From Mycobacterium aquaticum (GTDB lineage Bacteria > Actinomycetota > Actinomycetes > Mycobacteriales > Mycobacteriaceae): 63,354 nt of DNA. This document shows positions 8,830-17,390 of this stretch, piece after piece. The stretch lies in assembly GCF_002086485.1 (NCBI RefSeq), contig NZ_MVHF01000046.1, positions 1-63,354 on the forward strand. Reading direction: 5' to 3'. A program made the position numbers and the translations under genes. Positions within the stretch are counted from its first letter, which is position 1. Each line of letters opens with the position of its first letter. The notes under the pieces are model-generated. The model ran no database searches. It was not told where the DNA came from and saw only the letters and a program-made list of their open reading frames with translations.

Positions 8830-10279
8830 GTGCCACCTCCGACGGACGGTGATGTTCACCGATCAGTGGGGCCAGTTTTTCGGCTGACCGCAGCGCCCAC
8901 GTCGTGGTCGATACGATGCCGAGCCCCACGATCACCAAACCCAGTGCGGCGCAGACGAACCACAGCGGCCGGGCGGCGACCGCGAAGTCCCCGCCTGCGG
9001 TCGCCAGTGCCGTGCCCGCCACCGAACCGCACAGTGCCACACCGATACTGACGCCGACCTGGCGGCTGGTGGAGGCGACCGCAGAAGCCGCGCCGGCCCG
9101 GTCCAGCGGCATACCGCTGACGGCGGTTGTGGTGATGGGTGCGTTGACGGTCGAGAAGCCGATGCCGAAGACCGCGAAGATGACGAGCAGCTGCCACACC
9201 GGGGTGTGCGCCGTCAGGCGGGTCAGCATGAGCGTCGCCGCGGTGATCATCGTGCCGGCCACGAGTAGCGACGGCCGACTGCCGAACCGGCCAACCAGCC
9301 GCCCCGACAGGGGCGAAAAGACCAGGGCGCCAACGGCGACCGGGAGATAGATCAGACCGGTGTGCATGGCCGAATAGCCCCGCTCCCCCTGCAGATACAG
9401 CGACATCATGAACAGGAACGCACCGTAGGCCGCGAACGCGCACACCGCGACCACTGTGGCCGATGCGAACGGGACGCTTCGGAAGAAACGGAGGTCGATG
9501 AACGGGTCGCGGCGGCGTGCCTCGTAGCGCAGGAAGCCGGCGAAGGCGATCAGGGCGACCGCGGCGACACCGAGCGTGCGGGGATCGGTCCAGCCGTAGC
9601 CCGGGCCCTCGATCAGCACGAAGACGACACCGAACAGGAACGCCACACCCAGAGCCTGGCCGATCGGATCGACGTCGCGCATCGTCGAGGACTTGGACTC
9701 CGGCACGAAGATCGCGGTCAGCAGGACGGCCAGCGCGCAGATGGGCAGGTTGATCCAGAACACCGAGCGCCAGTTGACGTACTCGATGAGCGCGCCACCG
9801 ACGATGGGGCCCAGCGCCATCGAGATGCCGACCACGCCGCCCCACACGCCGACGGCTCGGGCCCGTTCGACGCGGCCGGTGAACACCTGCGTGATGATCG
9901 ACATGGCGACGGGGTTGAGCATCGAGCCACCGATGGCCTGCAGCAACCGGGCTGCGATGAGCAGTTCGATGTTGGGCGCCAGACTGCACAGCAGAGAGGC
10001 CAGCGCGAAGACGGTCAGTCCCAGCTGGAAGGTGCGCCGACGGCCGAACCGGTCAGCCGTAGCACCGGACAACAGCAGCAGCGACGCGAGAACCAGGGTG
10101 TACACGTCGATCACCCATTGCAGCTGCGAGGGTGAGGCGTCGAAATCGGACCGGATGCTCGGGATGGCGACGTTGACGATGGTGGCGTCCATCGACACGA
10201 TCAGCAGGCTGAGGCAGCAGGAGACCAGGATGATGGCCTTGCGCCGAGGGCTCAGCGACCGGACGACAGTTTCATTCAC
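8819..10279 (-). CDS. MFS drug exporter of the DHA2 (EmrB/QacA) family
   Basis: Membrane transporter of 486 residues with about fourteen hydrophobic helices, as in the DHA2 proton:drug antiporters. Near the start MDATIVNVAIPSI is the family motif D1 of the first helix. DRFGRRR (about residues 77-83) is motif A of the 2-3 loop, and the proline- and glycine-rich motif C lies in helix 5. The GTG start is at 10279. It is the first gene of a two-gene operon with a MarR regulator. Function is probably efflux of a toxic or amphiphilic compound; the substrate is unknown. Confidence 0.9.
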   Translation of the reverse strand: MNETVVRSLSPRRKAIILVSCCLSLLIVSMDATIVNVAIPSIRSDFDASPSQLQWVIDVYTLVLASLLLLSGATADRFGRRRTFQLGLTVFALASLLCSLAPNIELLIAARLLQAIGGSMLNPVAMSIITQVFTGRVERARAVGVWGGVVGISMALGPIVGGALIEYVNWRSVFWINLPICALAVLLTAIFVPESKSSTMRDVDPIGQALGVAFLFGVVFVLIEGPGYGWTDPRTLGVAAVALIAFAGFLRYEARRRDPFIDLRFFRSVPFASATVVAVCAFAAYGAFLFMMSLYLQGERGYSAMHTGLIYLPVAVGALVFSPLSGRLVGRFGSRPSLLVAGTMITAATLMLTRLTAHTPVWQLLVIFAVFGIGFSTVNAPITTTAVSGMPLDRAGAASAVASTSRQVGVSIGVALCGSVAGTALATAGGDFAVAARPLWFVCAALGLVIVGLGIVSTTTWALRSAEKLAPLIGEHHRPSEVAHVG

Positions 10280-10283
10280 ACAA

Positions 10284-10304
10284 CCATTGTGAAACTACAA
10301 CTAT
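10284..10304. promoter_or_regulatory. Candidate MarR operator upstream of the DHA2 exporter
   Basis: TTGT at 10287-10290 and ACAA at 10297-10300 flank a 6-base centre, in an A+T-rich patch immediately upstream of the exporter GTG at 10279. MarR sites are commonly short palindromes of this type overlapping the promoter. Confidence 0.4.
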
Positions 10305-10341
10305 ATCGCGGGCAAGATCGTCGTCAGAGACAATCGTCACC

Positions 10342-10806
10342 GTGAACGAACGGAATACCCGGGTCGCCGCGGCCGTCGCCGCCGCAGGCATCGAACCAGC
10401 CATCCGAATCCTGGCCGCCGACGCAAAGACCGCCGCCGCCGCGGCCGAGCAGCTGGGCTGCGAGGTCGGCGCGATCGCCAACAGCCTGGTGTTCGACTGC
10501 GACGGCGAGCCGCTGCTGGTCATGGCCAGCGGCGCGGCCCGGGTGGACACCGATGTGCTGGCCCGCCACCTCGGCGCCACGACCATCAGCAAGGCGAACC
10601 CGAAGCTCGTGCTCACGGCGACCGGTCAGGTGATCGGCGGCGTCGCCCCCACCGGGCATCCGATGCAGCTGCGGACCGTCGTCGACGAAACCCTGGCCGG
10701 CTACCCGGTGGTGTGGACCGCCGCGGGCACCGCCGACTCGGTGATGCCGCTGACCTATCCGCAGTTGCTGGCGCTCACCGGAGGTGTCGCGCTGCCCGTG
10801 CGCTGA
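10342..10806 (+). CDS. YbaK/EbsC-family aminoacyl-tRNA deacylase
   Basis: Editing-domain protein of 154 residues, the normal length of free-standing YbaK/ProX-type deacylases that remove wrongly charged amino acids from tRNA. The conserved core includes a strand with a buried Lys-like position (SKANPKLVL, about residues 80-88) and GGVAPTGHP (about 98-106), which forms the substrate pocket. The GTG start at 10342 lies 62 bases from the divergent exporter gene. Actinobacterial members of this subgroup may act on Cys-tRNA(Pro) or related misacylated tRNAs; which one is not decided by sequence. Confidence 0.83.
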   Translation: MNERNTRVAAAVAAAGIEPAIRILAADAKTAAAAAEQLGCEVGAIANSLVFDCDGEPLLVMASGAARVDTDVLARHLGATTISKANPKLVLTATGQVIGGVAPTGHPMQLRTVVDETLAGYPVVWTAAGTADSVMPLTYPQLLALTGGVALPVR

Positions 10807-10814
10807 CCGACCTT

Positions 10815-10877
10815 GCGCGAACAGACGTCAAAGTTCGCGACACGCCGCGTTTGGCGTACCCGCGTGTCTGCTCGGCG
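10815..10877. terminator. Imperfect palindromic element between convergent genes (putative bidirectional terminator)
   Basis: The left arm CGAACAGACG and the right arm CGTGTCTGCTCG are near reverse complements around a GC-rich centre. The element fills the 78-base gap between the YbaK-like gene and gltA2, which converge. Mycobacterial genomes carry many similar GAGCAGACG-type palindromes in such gaps. No U-tract follows, so termination is inferred from position. Confidence 0.45.
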
Positions 10878-10884
10878 AAGGAAA

Positions 10885-12189
10885 TCAGCGGGTGCCGATG
10901 TCGATGTAGTCGCGCTCGGTGTAGCCCGTGTAGACCTGGCGCGGACGGCCGATCTTGTTGGGCTCACTGTGCATCTCCCGCCAGTGCGCGATCCAGCCCG
11001 GCAGCCGGCCCAGCGCGAACAGCACGGTGAACATGCGCGTCGGGAAGCCCATGGCCCGATAGATCACACCGGTGTAGAAATCGACGTTCGGGTAGAGCTT
11101 GCGCTCGATGAAGAACTCGTCGGTCAACGCGACCTCTTCGAGCGACTTGGCGATGGCCAGCAGCTCATCGTCGCCACCGAGCTTGCCCAGGATCTTGTCG
11201 GCCTGCTCCTTGACGATGCGCGCCCGCGGATCGTAATTCTTGTACACGCGATGCCCGAAGCCCATCAGCTTCACGCCGTCCTCGCGGTTCTTGACCTTCT
11301 TGACGAAATCGCGGACGTCACCGTGCTCGGTACGGATCTTCTCCAGCATCTCCAGCACGGCCTGGTTGGCGCCGCCGTGCAGCGGGCCCCACAGCGCATT
11401 GATGCCACCGGAGATCGACGTGAACAGGTTGGCCTGCGACGAACCAACCAGGCGCACAGTCGATGTCGAGCAGTTCTGCTCATGATCGGCATGCAGGATC
11501 AGCAGCATGTCCAGCGCCCGGACAAGCTCAGGATCCACCTCATACGGCTCGGCCGGGAAGCCGAACGTCATCCGCAGGAAGTTCTCCACCAGGCTCAGCG
11601 AGTTGTCCGGGTACAGGAACGGCTGCCCCTCGGACTTCTTGTACGCGTAGGCGGCAATGGTCGGCAGCTTCGCCAGCAGCCGGATCGTGGAGAGCTCCAC
11701 CTGCTTCTTGTCCAGCGGATCCAACGAATCCTGGTAGTACGCGCTCAACGCGTTGACCGCGCTGGACAGCACCGGCATCGGATGCGCGTTGCGCGGGAAT
11801 CCGTCGAAGAACCGCTTGAGATCCTCGTGCAGCAGCGTGTGCCGCTGGATCCGGTTGGTGAACTGCTCCAACTCCTCGGCCGTCGGCAGCTCGCCGTAGA
11901 TCAACAGGTAGCTGACCTCGATGAAATTCGACTTCTCCGCCAACTGCTCGATCGGGATACCCCGGTACCGCAGGATGCCGGCGTCACCGTCGATGTAGGT
12001 GATGGCCGACTTGGTGGAGGCGGTGTTGACGAAGCCCCCGTCGAAGGTGGTGTACCCAGTCTTCGACAGCAAAGGCCCCAACGCGATGCCATCCGACCCC
12101 TCGGTGGCCTTGACGATTTCCAGATCAAGCTCGCCACCGGGGTACTTGAGGGTGGCGTGCTCCTGCCCACTCGACGGGTTTTCGGCCAC
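10885..12189 (-). CDS. gltA2: Citrate synthase, hexameric type (GltA2)
   Basis: Condenses acetyl-CoA with oxaloacetate to citrate in the TCA cycle. At 434 residues it matches mycobacterial GltA2, with the N-terminal beta-rich extension (residues 1-60) of type II enzymes. Active-site elements are GPLHGGANQ, GFGHRVYKNYDPRA and NVDFYTG, supplying the two His and the catalytic Asp. The start is GTG, preceded by GAAGGGA. It is transcribed alone, convergent with the YbaK-like gene, with a perfect 14-bp palindrome 51 bp upstream. A second citrate synthase, citA, lies 2.8 kb away, an arrangement also found in M. tuberculosis. Confidence 0.96.
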   Translation of the reverse strand: MAENPSSGQEHATLKYPGGELDLEIVKATEGSDGIALGPLLSKTGYTTFDGGFVNTASTKSAITYIDGDAGILRYRGIPIEQLAEKSNFIEVSYLLIYGELPTAEELEQFTNRIQRHTLLHEDLKRFFDGFPRNAHPMPVLSSAVNALSAYYQDSLDPLDKKQVELSTIRLLAKLPTIAAYAYKKSEGQPFLYPDNSLSLVENFLRMTFGFPAEPYEVDPELVRALDMLLILHADHEQNCSTSTVRLVGSSQANLFTSISGGINALWGPLHGGANQAVLEMLEKIRTEHGDVRDFVKKVKNREDGVKLMGFGHRVYKNYDPRARIVKEQADKILGKLGGDDELLAIAKSLEEVALTDEFFIERKLYPNVDFYTGVIYRAMGFPTRMFTVLFALGRLPGWIAHWREMHSEPNKIGRPRQVYTGYTERDYIDIGTR

Positions 12190-12239
12190 GGGATTCCCTT
12201 CGTCCTCGTTTGGGAAGTCGTTGCGAACCTACGACTGCT

Positions 12240-12253
12240 CTACCAAAAGGTAG
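12240..12253. promoter_or_regulatory. Perfect 14-bp palindrome upstream of gltA2
   Basis: CTACC-AAAA-GGTAG is a perfect inverted repeat located 51 bp upstream of the gltA2 GTG and 42 bp from the end of the upstream tetR gene. Position and symmetry suggest a repressor or activator site in the gltA2 promoter. The cognate regulator is unknown; the adjacent TetR is one candidate. Confidence 0.4.
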
Positions 12254-12294
12254 TCGCATTCGGTCGGCGTTGCCCGCGGGGGGTTACCAACCAG

Positions 12295-12951
12295 TCACGC
12301 CGGGCGCTGCACGCCCGCCGTCACCTCGAGAAACTCGGCGTACGTGGAATGCACGGCGCCGATGACGTCGTCGACCGTGACGGTGTCCCAGTCGACCGTC
12401 GCGCCCAGCCGTGCCAGGCCGGACATGATGATCGACGTCCACACCGCCGCGGTCAGCATCAACCGTTGGTCGTCGCGCGGCACCCCCATGCGCCTGGCCA
12501 GCTCCGCGTTGACCGCGTCGAACCGGAACTGGGACGCGGCGTGCATCAACGCGGCCGACGATGTGAGGATGCGCGCCGAGGCCAGCAGCCGCTCGGCTGT
12601 GAGCCGGTTCGGTGGCGCGGTTTTGGTGTCCGCGAACGCCTTCACGTGCGCTCGGTACAGCGCCTCGATATCGCTGATACCGTCCGGCTGGCGGGCCAGT
12701 TCGACTGCGATCATCTCGACCACCTCGTCGATGAACGCCAGCATCACAGCGTCCTTGGTCGCGAAGTAGCGGCTGAACGTCCGAGGCGACACATCGGCCG
12801 CGGCGGCGATCTGGTCGACGGTGGTCGCCTCGAACCCCTGCCGGTGACACAGCTCGATCGCCGCGTCGATCAATGTCGCCCTGGTGCGCTGTTTCTTACG
12901 TTCTCGTAAACCGACATAGGCCGTCCCGACCAGTTCTGCCACGTCCGGCAT
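12295..12951 (-). CDS. TetR-family transcriptional regulator
   Basis: Regulator of 218 residues. The N-terminal helix-turn-helix is clear: TRATLIDAAIELC, then TTVDQIAAAADVSPRTFSRY (about residues 43-62) and FATKDAVM. The C-terminal part is the variable ligand domain. The ATG at 12951 is chosen because the frame upstream is antisense-like sequence within the next gene. It lies downstream of pdxH and an MFS gene on the same strand, separated by 55 bases. It might control that transporter; this is inferred from adjacency only. Confidence 0.9.
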   Translation of the reverse strand: MPDVAELVGTAYVGLRERKKQRTRATLIDAAIELCHRQGFEATTVDQIAAAADVSPRTFSRYFATKDAVMLAFIDEVVEMIAVELARQPDGISDIEALYRAHVKAFADTKTAPPNRLTAERLLASARILTSSAALMHAASQFRFDAVNAELARRMGVPRDDQRLMLTAAVWTSIIMSGLARLGATVDWDTVTVDDVIGAVHSTYAEFLEVTAGVQRPA

Positions 12952-13006
12952 GTTATCGCCCCGAAGTCGATGATTTCGCAAATAAATGACAACCGCTGCC
13001 GACTGT

Positions 13007-14311
13007 TCACACCTTGTCGGGATCTCGCAGGTCATCGGGCGCCCAGACGGGCGCCACCCGGTACCGCACGAACGCCGGTACGGCCAATGCAGCGACGACG
13101 ACGCCGACGACGACGAGCGCACCGCCGCCCGCCGCGGCCACCGTGGTGCCGACCATCGCCGCGACGCCACCGTGGGCCGCGTCGGCGAGCCGCGGCCCAC
13201 CGGCGACCACGACCGTGAAGACGCCCTGCAGCCGCCCCCGTACATCGTCAGAAGCCGCCTGCTGCAGGATCGTCGACCGGAACGCCGCCGACACCATGTC
13301 AGCCGCCCCGCCAATCGCCAAGAACGCCAACGCAATCCACAACAGCACACCGGCGTGGCCGTGGGCCATGCCACCGGCCACACCGAAACCGACCATCGCC
13401 AGGCCCCAACCCACGATCGACCACACGACAGCCAGACCCTGCCTGCGGATCCGCGGCAGCCACCCCGAGAACACGCCGCCGAGCACCGCGCCGCCGGACA
13501 TCGCCGCGGCCAACAGCGCCATCACGGTGCCGCCCTCCACCGGGCCGCCGAAGCTCTCGTGTGCCATCTGCGGGAACAGTGCCCGGGGCATGCCGAAGAT
13601 CATCGCGATGAGGTCGACGACGAACGACATCAGCACCACCCGGTTGCCCGCCAGATACCGCAAGCCGTCCAGCACGGCAGCGAATCCCCAGCGCGCCGAA
13701 CCCTGCTCGGTGCTCGTGGCCGGTATCGGCGCGAGCCGGAACGTGGCCCAGATGGGCGCAAGACACGTCAGCGCATCGATGAGGTACAGCGTGGACAGGT
13801 CCACCCAGTTCAGCAGCAGCCCGGCCAGCAGCGGACCCACGATCGCGCCGAACTGGAAGACCGTCATGTTCAGTGAGTTCGCGGCGGGCAGCTGTTCGCC
13901 GGGCAGCATCCGCGGGATCGCCGCCGAGCGGGTCGGGCTGTTGATCGCGAAGAACGCCTGCTGCACCGAGAGCAGGCCGAGCACCACCCACACGTTGTTC
14001 ATGGCCAGCGCGGCCTGCACCCACAGCAGCACCGACGCGACGGCCAGTCCGACCGAGGCGATGATGAGCAGCAGCCTGCGGTCCATCGCATCGGCCCAGG
14101 CTCCGCCCCACAGCCCGAACACCACCAGCGGCACCAGGGCGAACAACCCGGCCAGCCCGACATAGGCCGAATTCTGAGTGAGCACGTAGAGCTGCACCGG
14201 CACCGCGAAAATCGTCAGGTTGGCGCCGATGACGGTCGGTATGCCTGCCACCCACAAGCGCCGGAAGTCGGGGTTGCGCAGCGGGGTGGTGTCGGCGAAG
14301 AACTTTCGCAC
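13007..14311 (-). CDS. MFS transporter (Tap/EntS-like)
   Basis: Transporter of 434 residues with about twelve hydrophobic helices. The start reads VRKFFADTTPLRNPDFRRLW, typical of the MFS_3 branch that includes the Tap multidrug pump and enterobactin exporter EntS. The loop ADAMDRR is motif A. The GTG start at 14311 shares one base with the pdxH TAG stop, so translation is probably coupled to pdxH. Export of a small hydrophobic compound or drug is likely. Pairing with a vitamin B6 enzyme is common in mycobacterial neighbours but has no obvious mechanistic meaning. Confidence 0.87.
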   Translation of the reverse strand: MRKFFADTTPLRNPDFRRLWVAGIPTVIGANLTIFAVPVQLYVLTQNSAYVGLAGLFALVPLVVFGLWGGAWADAMDRRLLLIIASVGLAVASVLLWVQAALAMNNVWVVLGLLSVQQAFFAINSPTRSAAIPRMLPGEQLPAANSLNMTVFQFGAIVGPLLAGLLLNWVDLSTLYLIDALTCLAPIWATFRLAPIPATSTEQGSARWGFAAVLDGLRYLAGNRVVLMSFVVDLIAMIFGMPRALFPQMAHESFGGPVEGGTVMALLAAAMSGGAVLGGVFSGWLPRIRRQGLAVVWSIVGWGLAMVGFGVAGGMAHGHAGVLLWIALAFLAIGGAADMVSAAFRSTILQQAASDDVRGRLQGVFTVVVAGGPRLADAAHGGVAAMVGTTVAAAGGGALVVVGVVVAALAVPAFVRYRVAPVWAPDDLRDPDKV

Positions 14312-14988
14312 TACGGTTGGAGGCGTTGCGCGCGGCCGTCCTGGACGCGAATCCGGTTGTGTACCCGGTTCTCCCGGCCCTGCCAGAACTCGACCACCTC
14401 CGGGCTGATCAGATAACCGCCCCAGTTCGGCGGGACCGGGACGTGGTCGAGTTCGGCGAACCGCTCGGTGACCTCGGCCAGTTGGTCCATGAGCTCGGCG
14501 CGCGATCCGATGGGGAAAGACTGGTGCGACGCCCATGCGCCGAGCTGCGATCCGCGGGGCCGCTTGGACCAGTATTCGGCGGTCGCGTCGGCCGACACCT
14601 TGCTCACCGGACCACGTACATGCACCTGCCTGCCCAGGCCGAACCACGGGAAGGTGGCCGACGCGTAGGGGTTGGCGGCCAGCTGCTCGCCCTTGGCGGA
14701 GTCGTAATTGGTGAAGAAGGTGATGCCGGATTCGTCCACGCCCTTGCACAACACCGTGCGGGTCACGGGCCTTCCCTGCGCGTCGACGGTGCCGACCACC
14801 ATGGCGTTCGGCTCGGCCAGCCCGGCCCGCTGGGCATCGCCCAGCCAGGTGCGCAGCAGCGTCAGCCAGCCCGTTGCGGGGTCGTCGCCGAGCCAGTCGG
14901 CGTCGAGGTCACCGCAGCCGTCCTTCTCCACGTACTCGACACGCATCGCCGCCAGATCATGATTGTCCGGAGTTGCCACCGCGCCCAC
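14311..14988 (-). CDS. pdxH: Pyridoxamine/pyridoxine 5'-phosphate oxidase
   Basis: FMN enzyme of 225 residues that makes pyridoxal 5'-phosphate. The FMN-binding split barrel carries the family hallmarks VLCKGVDESGITFFTNYDS and YWSKRPRGSQLGAWAS, the latter being the strongly conserved RPxxSQxGAWAS block. The C-terminal segment after VPPNWGGY (about residue 185) forms the dimer and the substrate pocket. The GTG start lies only 32 bp from the divergent citA, so the promoters overlap. Full length with no missing motif. PLP users nearby include serC. Confidence 0.95.
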   Translation of the reverse strand: MGAVATPDNHDLAAMRVEYVEKDGCGDLDADWLGDDPATGWLTLLRTWLGDAQRAGLAEPNAMVVGTVDAQGRPVTRTVLCKGVDESGITFFTNYDSAKGEQLAANPYASATFPWFGLGRQVHVRGPVSKVSADATAEYWSKRPRGSQLGAWASHQSFPIGSRAELMDQLAEVTERFAELDHVPVPPNWGGYLISPEVVEFWQGRENRVHNRIRVQDGRAQRLQP

Positions 14989-15020
14989 GCTACGCCCGCC
15001 CGGGGTGCGAGAATCGGGCC

Positions 15021-16154
15021 ATGGCAGCCGTACCGGAAGAGTTCGTCGCCGGCCTGGAAGGCGTCGTCGCCTTCACCACCGAGATCGCCGAACCGGACAA
15101 GGACGGTGGTGCGCTGCGCTACCGCGGCGTGGACATCGAAGAGCTGGTCAGCCGACAGGTCACCTTCGGCGACGTATGGGGACTGTTGGTCGACGGCCGA
15201 TTCGGCACGGGCCTACCGCCCGCCGAGCCGTTCCCGCTGCCCATCCACAGCGGCGACGTGCGGGTCGACGTCCAGGCCGGGCTGGCGATGCTGGCGCCGA
15301 TCTGGGGCTACGCACCGCTGCTCGACATCGACGATCAGATCGCGCGCGATCAACTGGCCCGTGCATCGGTGATGGCCCTCTCCTACGTCGCGCAATCCGC
15401 AAGGGGCATCTACCAGCCCGCGGTGCCGCAGCGCCAGATCGATGAATGCGCCACTGTCACAGCGCGTTTCATGACCCGCTGGCAGGGCGAACCGGATCCT
15501 CGACACGTCGAGGCCATCGACGCCTACTGGGTGACCGCGGCCGAGCACGGCATGAACGCCTCGACGTTCACCGCCCGGGTGATCGCATCGACCGGGGCCG
15601 ACGTGGCCGCGGCGCTGTCCGGCGCGGTCGGCGCCATGAGCGGCCCGCTGCACGGCGGGGCCCCGGCACGCGTGCTGCCGATGATCGAGGAGGTCGAGCG
15701 CACCGGCGACGCCCGCGCGGTGGTGAAGTCGATCCTCGACAGCGGCGGCAAGCTCATGGGCTTCGGCCACCGGGTGTACCGCGCCGAGGACCCGCGCGCC
15801 CGGGTGCTGCGGGCCACCGCCAAGCGTCTGGAGGCGCCGCGCTTCGAAGTCGCCGCCGCACTCGAACAGGCCGCGCTTGCCGAGTTGCGCGAACGCAGAC
15901 CGGATCGGGCCATCGAGACCAACGTCGAGTTCTGGGCCGCGGTGATCCTGGACTTCGCCCGGGTACCGGCGAAGATGATGCCCGCGATGTTCACCTGCGG
16001 GCGTACCGCGGGCTGGTGTGCGCACATCCTCGAACAGAAGCGTCTCGGCAAGCTGGTGCGGCCTGCGGCCATCTACGTCGGTCCCGATCCGCGCAGCGTG
16101 CAGGACGTCCCCGGCTGGGACGAGCTGGCCGCGGCGCGAGCGGCCTCGGTGTGA
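15021..16154 (+). CDS. citA: Second citrate synthase (CitA)
   Basis: Citrate synthase-like enzyme of 377 residues without the N-terminal extension of GltA2, matching mycobacterial CitA. GPLHGGAP (His211) and GFGHRVYRAEDPRA (His250) are present. At the position of the usual catalytic Asp (NVDF) the sequence reads NVEFW with Glu303. This may mark an altered activity, for example towards propionyl-CoA or with a different rate. The ATG start follows a short leader. The GTG of the next gene overlaps its stop (GTGA). Confidence 0.92.
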   Translation: MAAVPEEFVAGLEGVVAFTTEIAEPDKDGGALRYRGVDIEELVSRQVTFGDVWGLLVDGRFGTGLPPAEPFPLPIHSGDVRVDVQAGLAMLAPIWGYAPLLDIDDQIARDQLARASVMALSYVAQSARGIYQPAVPQRQIDECATVTARFMTRWQGEPDPRHVEAIDAYWVTAAEHGMNASTFTARVIASTGADVAAALSGAVGAMSGPLHGGAPARVLPMIEEVERTGDARAVVKSILDSGGKLMGFGHRVYRAEDPRARVLRATAKRLEAPRFEVAAALEQAALAELRERRPDRAIETNVEFWAAVILDFARVPAKMMPAMFTCGRTAGWCAHILEQKRLGKLVRPAAIYVGPDPRSVQDVPGWDELAAARAASV

Positions 16155-16759
16155 CCGCCGACGTCTTCGCTTCGGCGGCACAGGCTTTCACGCGGCTGGT
16201 GCAGTCACTCCCGGCCGCCGCATGGGACGGGCCGGGCCTCGGCGAGTGGGACATGCGGGCGCTGATCGGCCACACCTCACGATCGTTCGTCACGGTCAGC
16301 ACGTACCTGGGTACCCCCGCCGCCCACGAGGACGTGTCCAACGCGGTCGAGTACTACGTGAAGATCCGCGATTACATGTCCAGCAGTGGCGCCGCGGCCA
16401 TCGTGGAGCGTGGCAGGCAGGCGGGCCGAGATCTGGGCGATGACCCGGTGGCCGCCATCGAGCAGCTGTCGGCCCGGGCCCTCGCCGACGTCGACGGCGC
16501 AGGCGACCCCGTGATCGCGGTGATCGGGGGTCTGGGCATCCGGTTGAGCGCCTACCTACAGACCCGCGTCTTCGAACTGACCGTGCACAGCCTCGACATC
16601 GCCGCCGCGGCCGGCGTGACGGCAGATCTGCCGGCCGAGGCGCTGGAGGCGGCCGCGGTGCTGGCCACCCGCATCGCAGTGGCACTGGGCGAGGGCGACA
16701 CGGTGCTGCTGGCGTTGACCGGCCGGGCCCCGCTGCCCCAACCCTTCTCCGTCACCTGA
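16151..16759 (+). CDS. Maleylpyruvate isomerase-like N-terminal domain (DinB-fold) protein
   Basis: Protein of 202 residues resembling the mycothiol-dependent maleylpyruvate isomerase N-terminal domain. It opens with a helix containing GEWDMRALIGHTSRS (about residues 30-44), where the His is a likely metal ligand. A second His motif lies at ELTVHSLDIA (about 138-147), completing the DinB-like metal site. Such proteins use or modify mycothiol conjugates in actinobacteria. It overlaps citA by 4 bases and should be cotranscribed. The true substrate is unknown. Confidence 0.78.
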   Translation: MTADVFASAAQAFTRLVQSLPAAAWDGPGLGEWDMRALIGHTSRSFVTVSTYLGTPAAHEDVSNAVEYYVKIRDYMSSSGAAAIVERGRQAGRDLGDDPVAAIEQLSARALADVDGAGDPVIAVIGGLGIRLSAYLQTRVFELTVHSLDIAAAAGVTADLPAEALEAAAVLATRIAVALGEGDTVLLALTGRAPLPQPFSVT

Positions 16760-16860
16760 ATGTCAGACTCCCGTGCTTGCATGGGGGTAGCCGCGATGAG
16801 ATCCGTCCGCCCGGCGGGTCTGCATTGAGGTCCGCCCACAATGAGACAGGAGTCCACACT

Positions 16861-17310
16861 ATGGCCATCGAAGTAACTCCCGCAGTGTTGCCGCACCTCG
16901 TCGTCGACGACGCCGCAGCCGCCATCGACTTCTACGTCAAGGCATTCGGTGCCACCGAGCTGGGCCGCGTACCCGGTCCCGACGGCAAGCTCATCCACGC
17001 CGCACTCACCATCAACGGCTCCACCGTGATGCTCAACGACGATTTCCCCGAGTTCAACGGCGGCAAGTCGACGACGCCGAAGGCACTCGGCGGCACGCCT
17101 GTCACCATCCATCTGACCGTCACCGACGTCGAGTCCAAGTTCGCGCAGGCGGTCGACGCCGGCGCCGAGGTCATCATGCCGCTGGAGGACCAGTTCTGGG
17201 GCGACCGCTACGGCATGGTGCGTGATCCGTTCGGACACCAGTGGTCGCTGGGTCAGCCGGTGCGCGAGGTGAGCCCCGAGGAGATCGCCGCGGCCATGCA
17301 GAAGCAGTAG
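16861..17310 (+). CDS. VOC/glyoxalase-family protein (PhnB-like)
   Basis: Protein of 149 residues forming a paired beta-alpha-beta-beta-beta fold of the vicinal oxygen chelate superfamily. The order is PHLVVDDAAAAIDFYVKAFG at residues 9-28, then a central strand with VMLNDDFPE, VTIHLTVTDVE for the second module, and the closing DPFGHQWSLG. This resembles PhnB/YraH-type members and, by memory, Rv0887c. The start ATG follows ACAGGAG. The metal ligands are not those of classical glyoxalase I, so enzymatic function is unassigned. Confidence 0.87.
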   Translation: MAIEVTPAVLPHLVVDDAAAAIDFYVKAFGATELGRVPGPDGKLIHAALTINGSTVMLNDDFPEFNGGKSTTPKALGGTPVTIHLTVTDVESKFAQAVDAGAEVIMPLEDQFWGDRYGMVRDPFGHQWSLGQPVREVSPEEIAAAMQKQ

Positions 17311-17351
17311 TACAACGCTGCGGCCTCACCAGCATCGGCCGTCCCAGCAAG

Positions 17352-17380
17352 CCCGGTTAGTCTCGACGCGGGCAACCGGG
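17352..17380 (+). promoter_or_regulatory. Leader hairpin abutting the pnuC ribosome site
   Basis: CCCGGTT (17352-17358) pairs exactly with AACCGGG (17374-17380), with a 15-base loop. The right arm runs straight into the GGGGAGGG ribosome site just before the ATG at 17391. The structure could control translation start of pnuC; alternatively it is a DNA operator. Confidence 0.4.
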
Positions 17381-17390
17381 GGGAGGGTCG

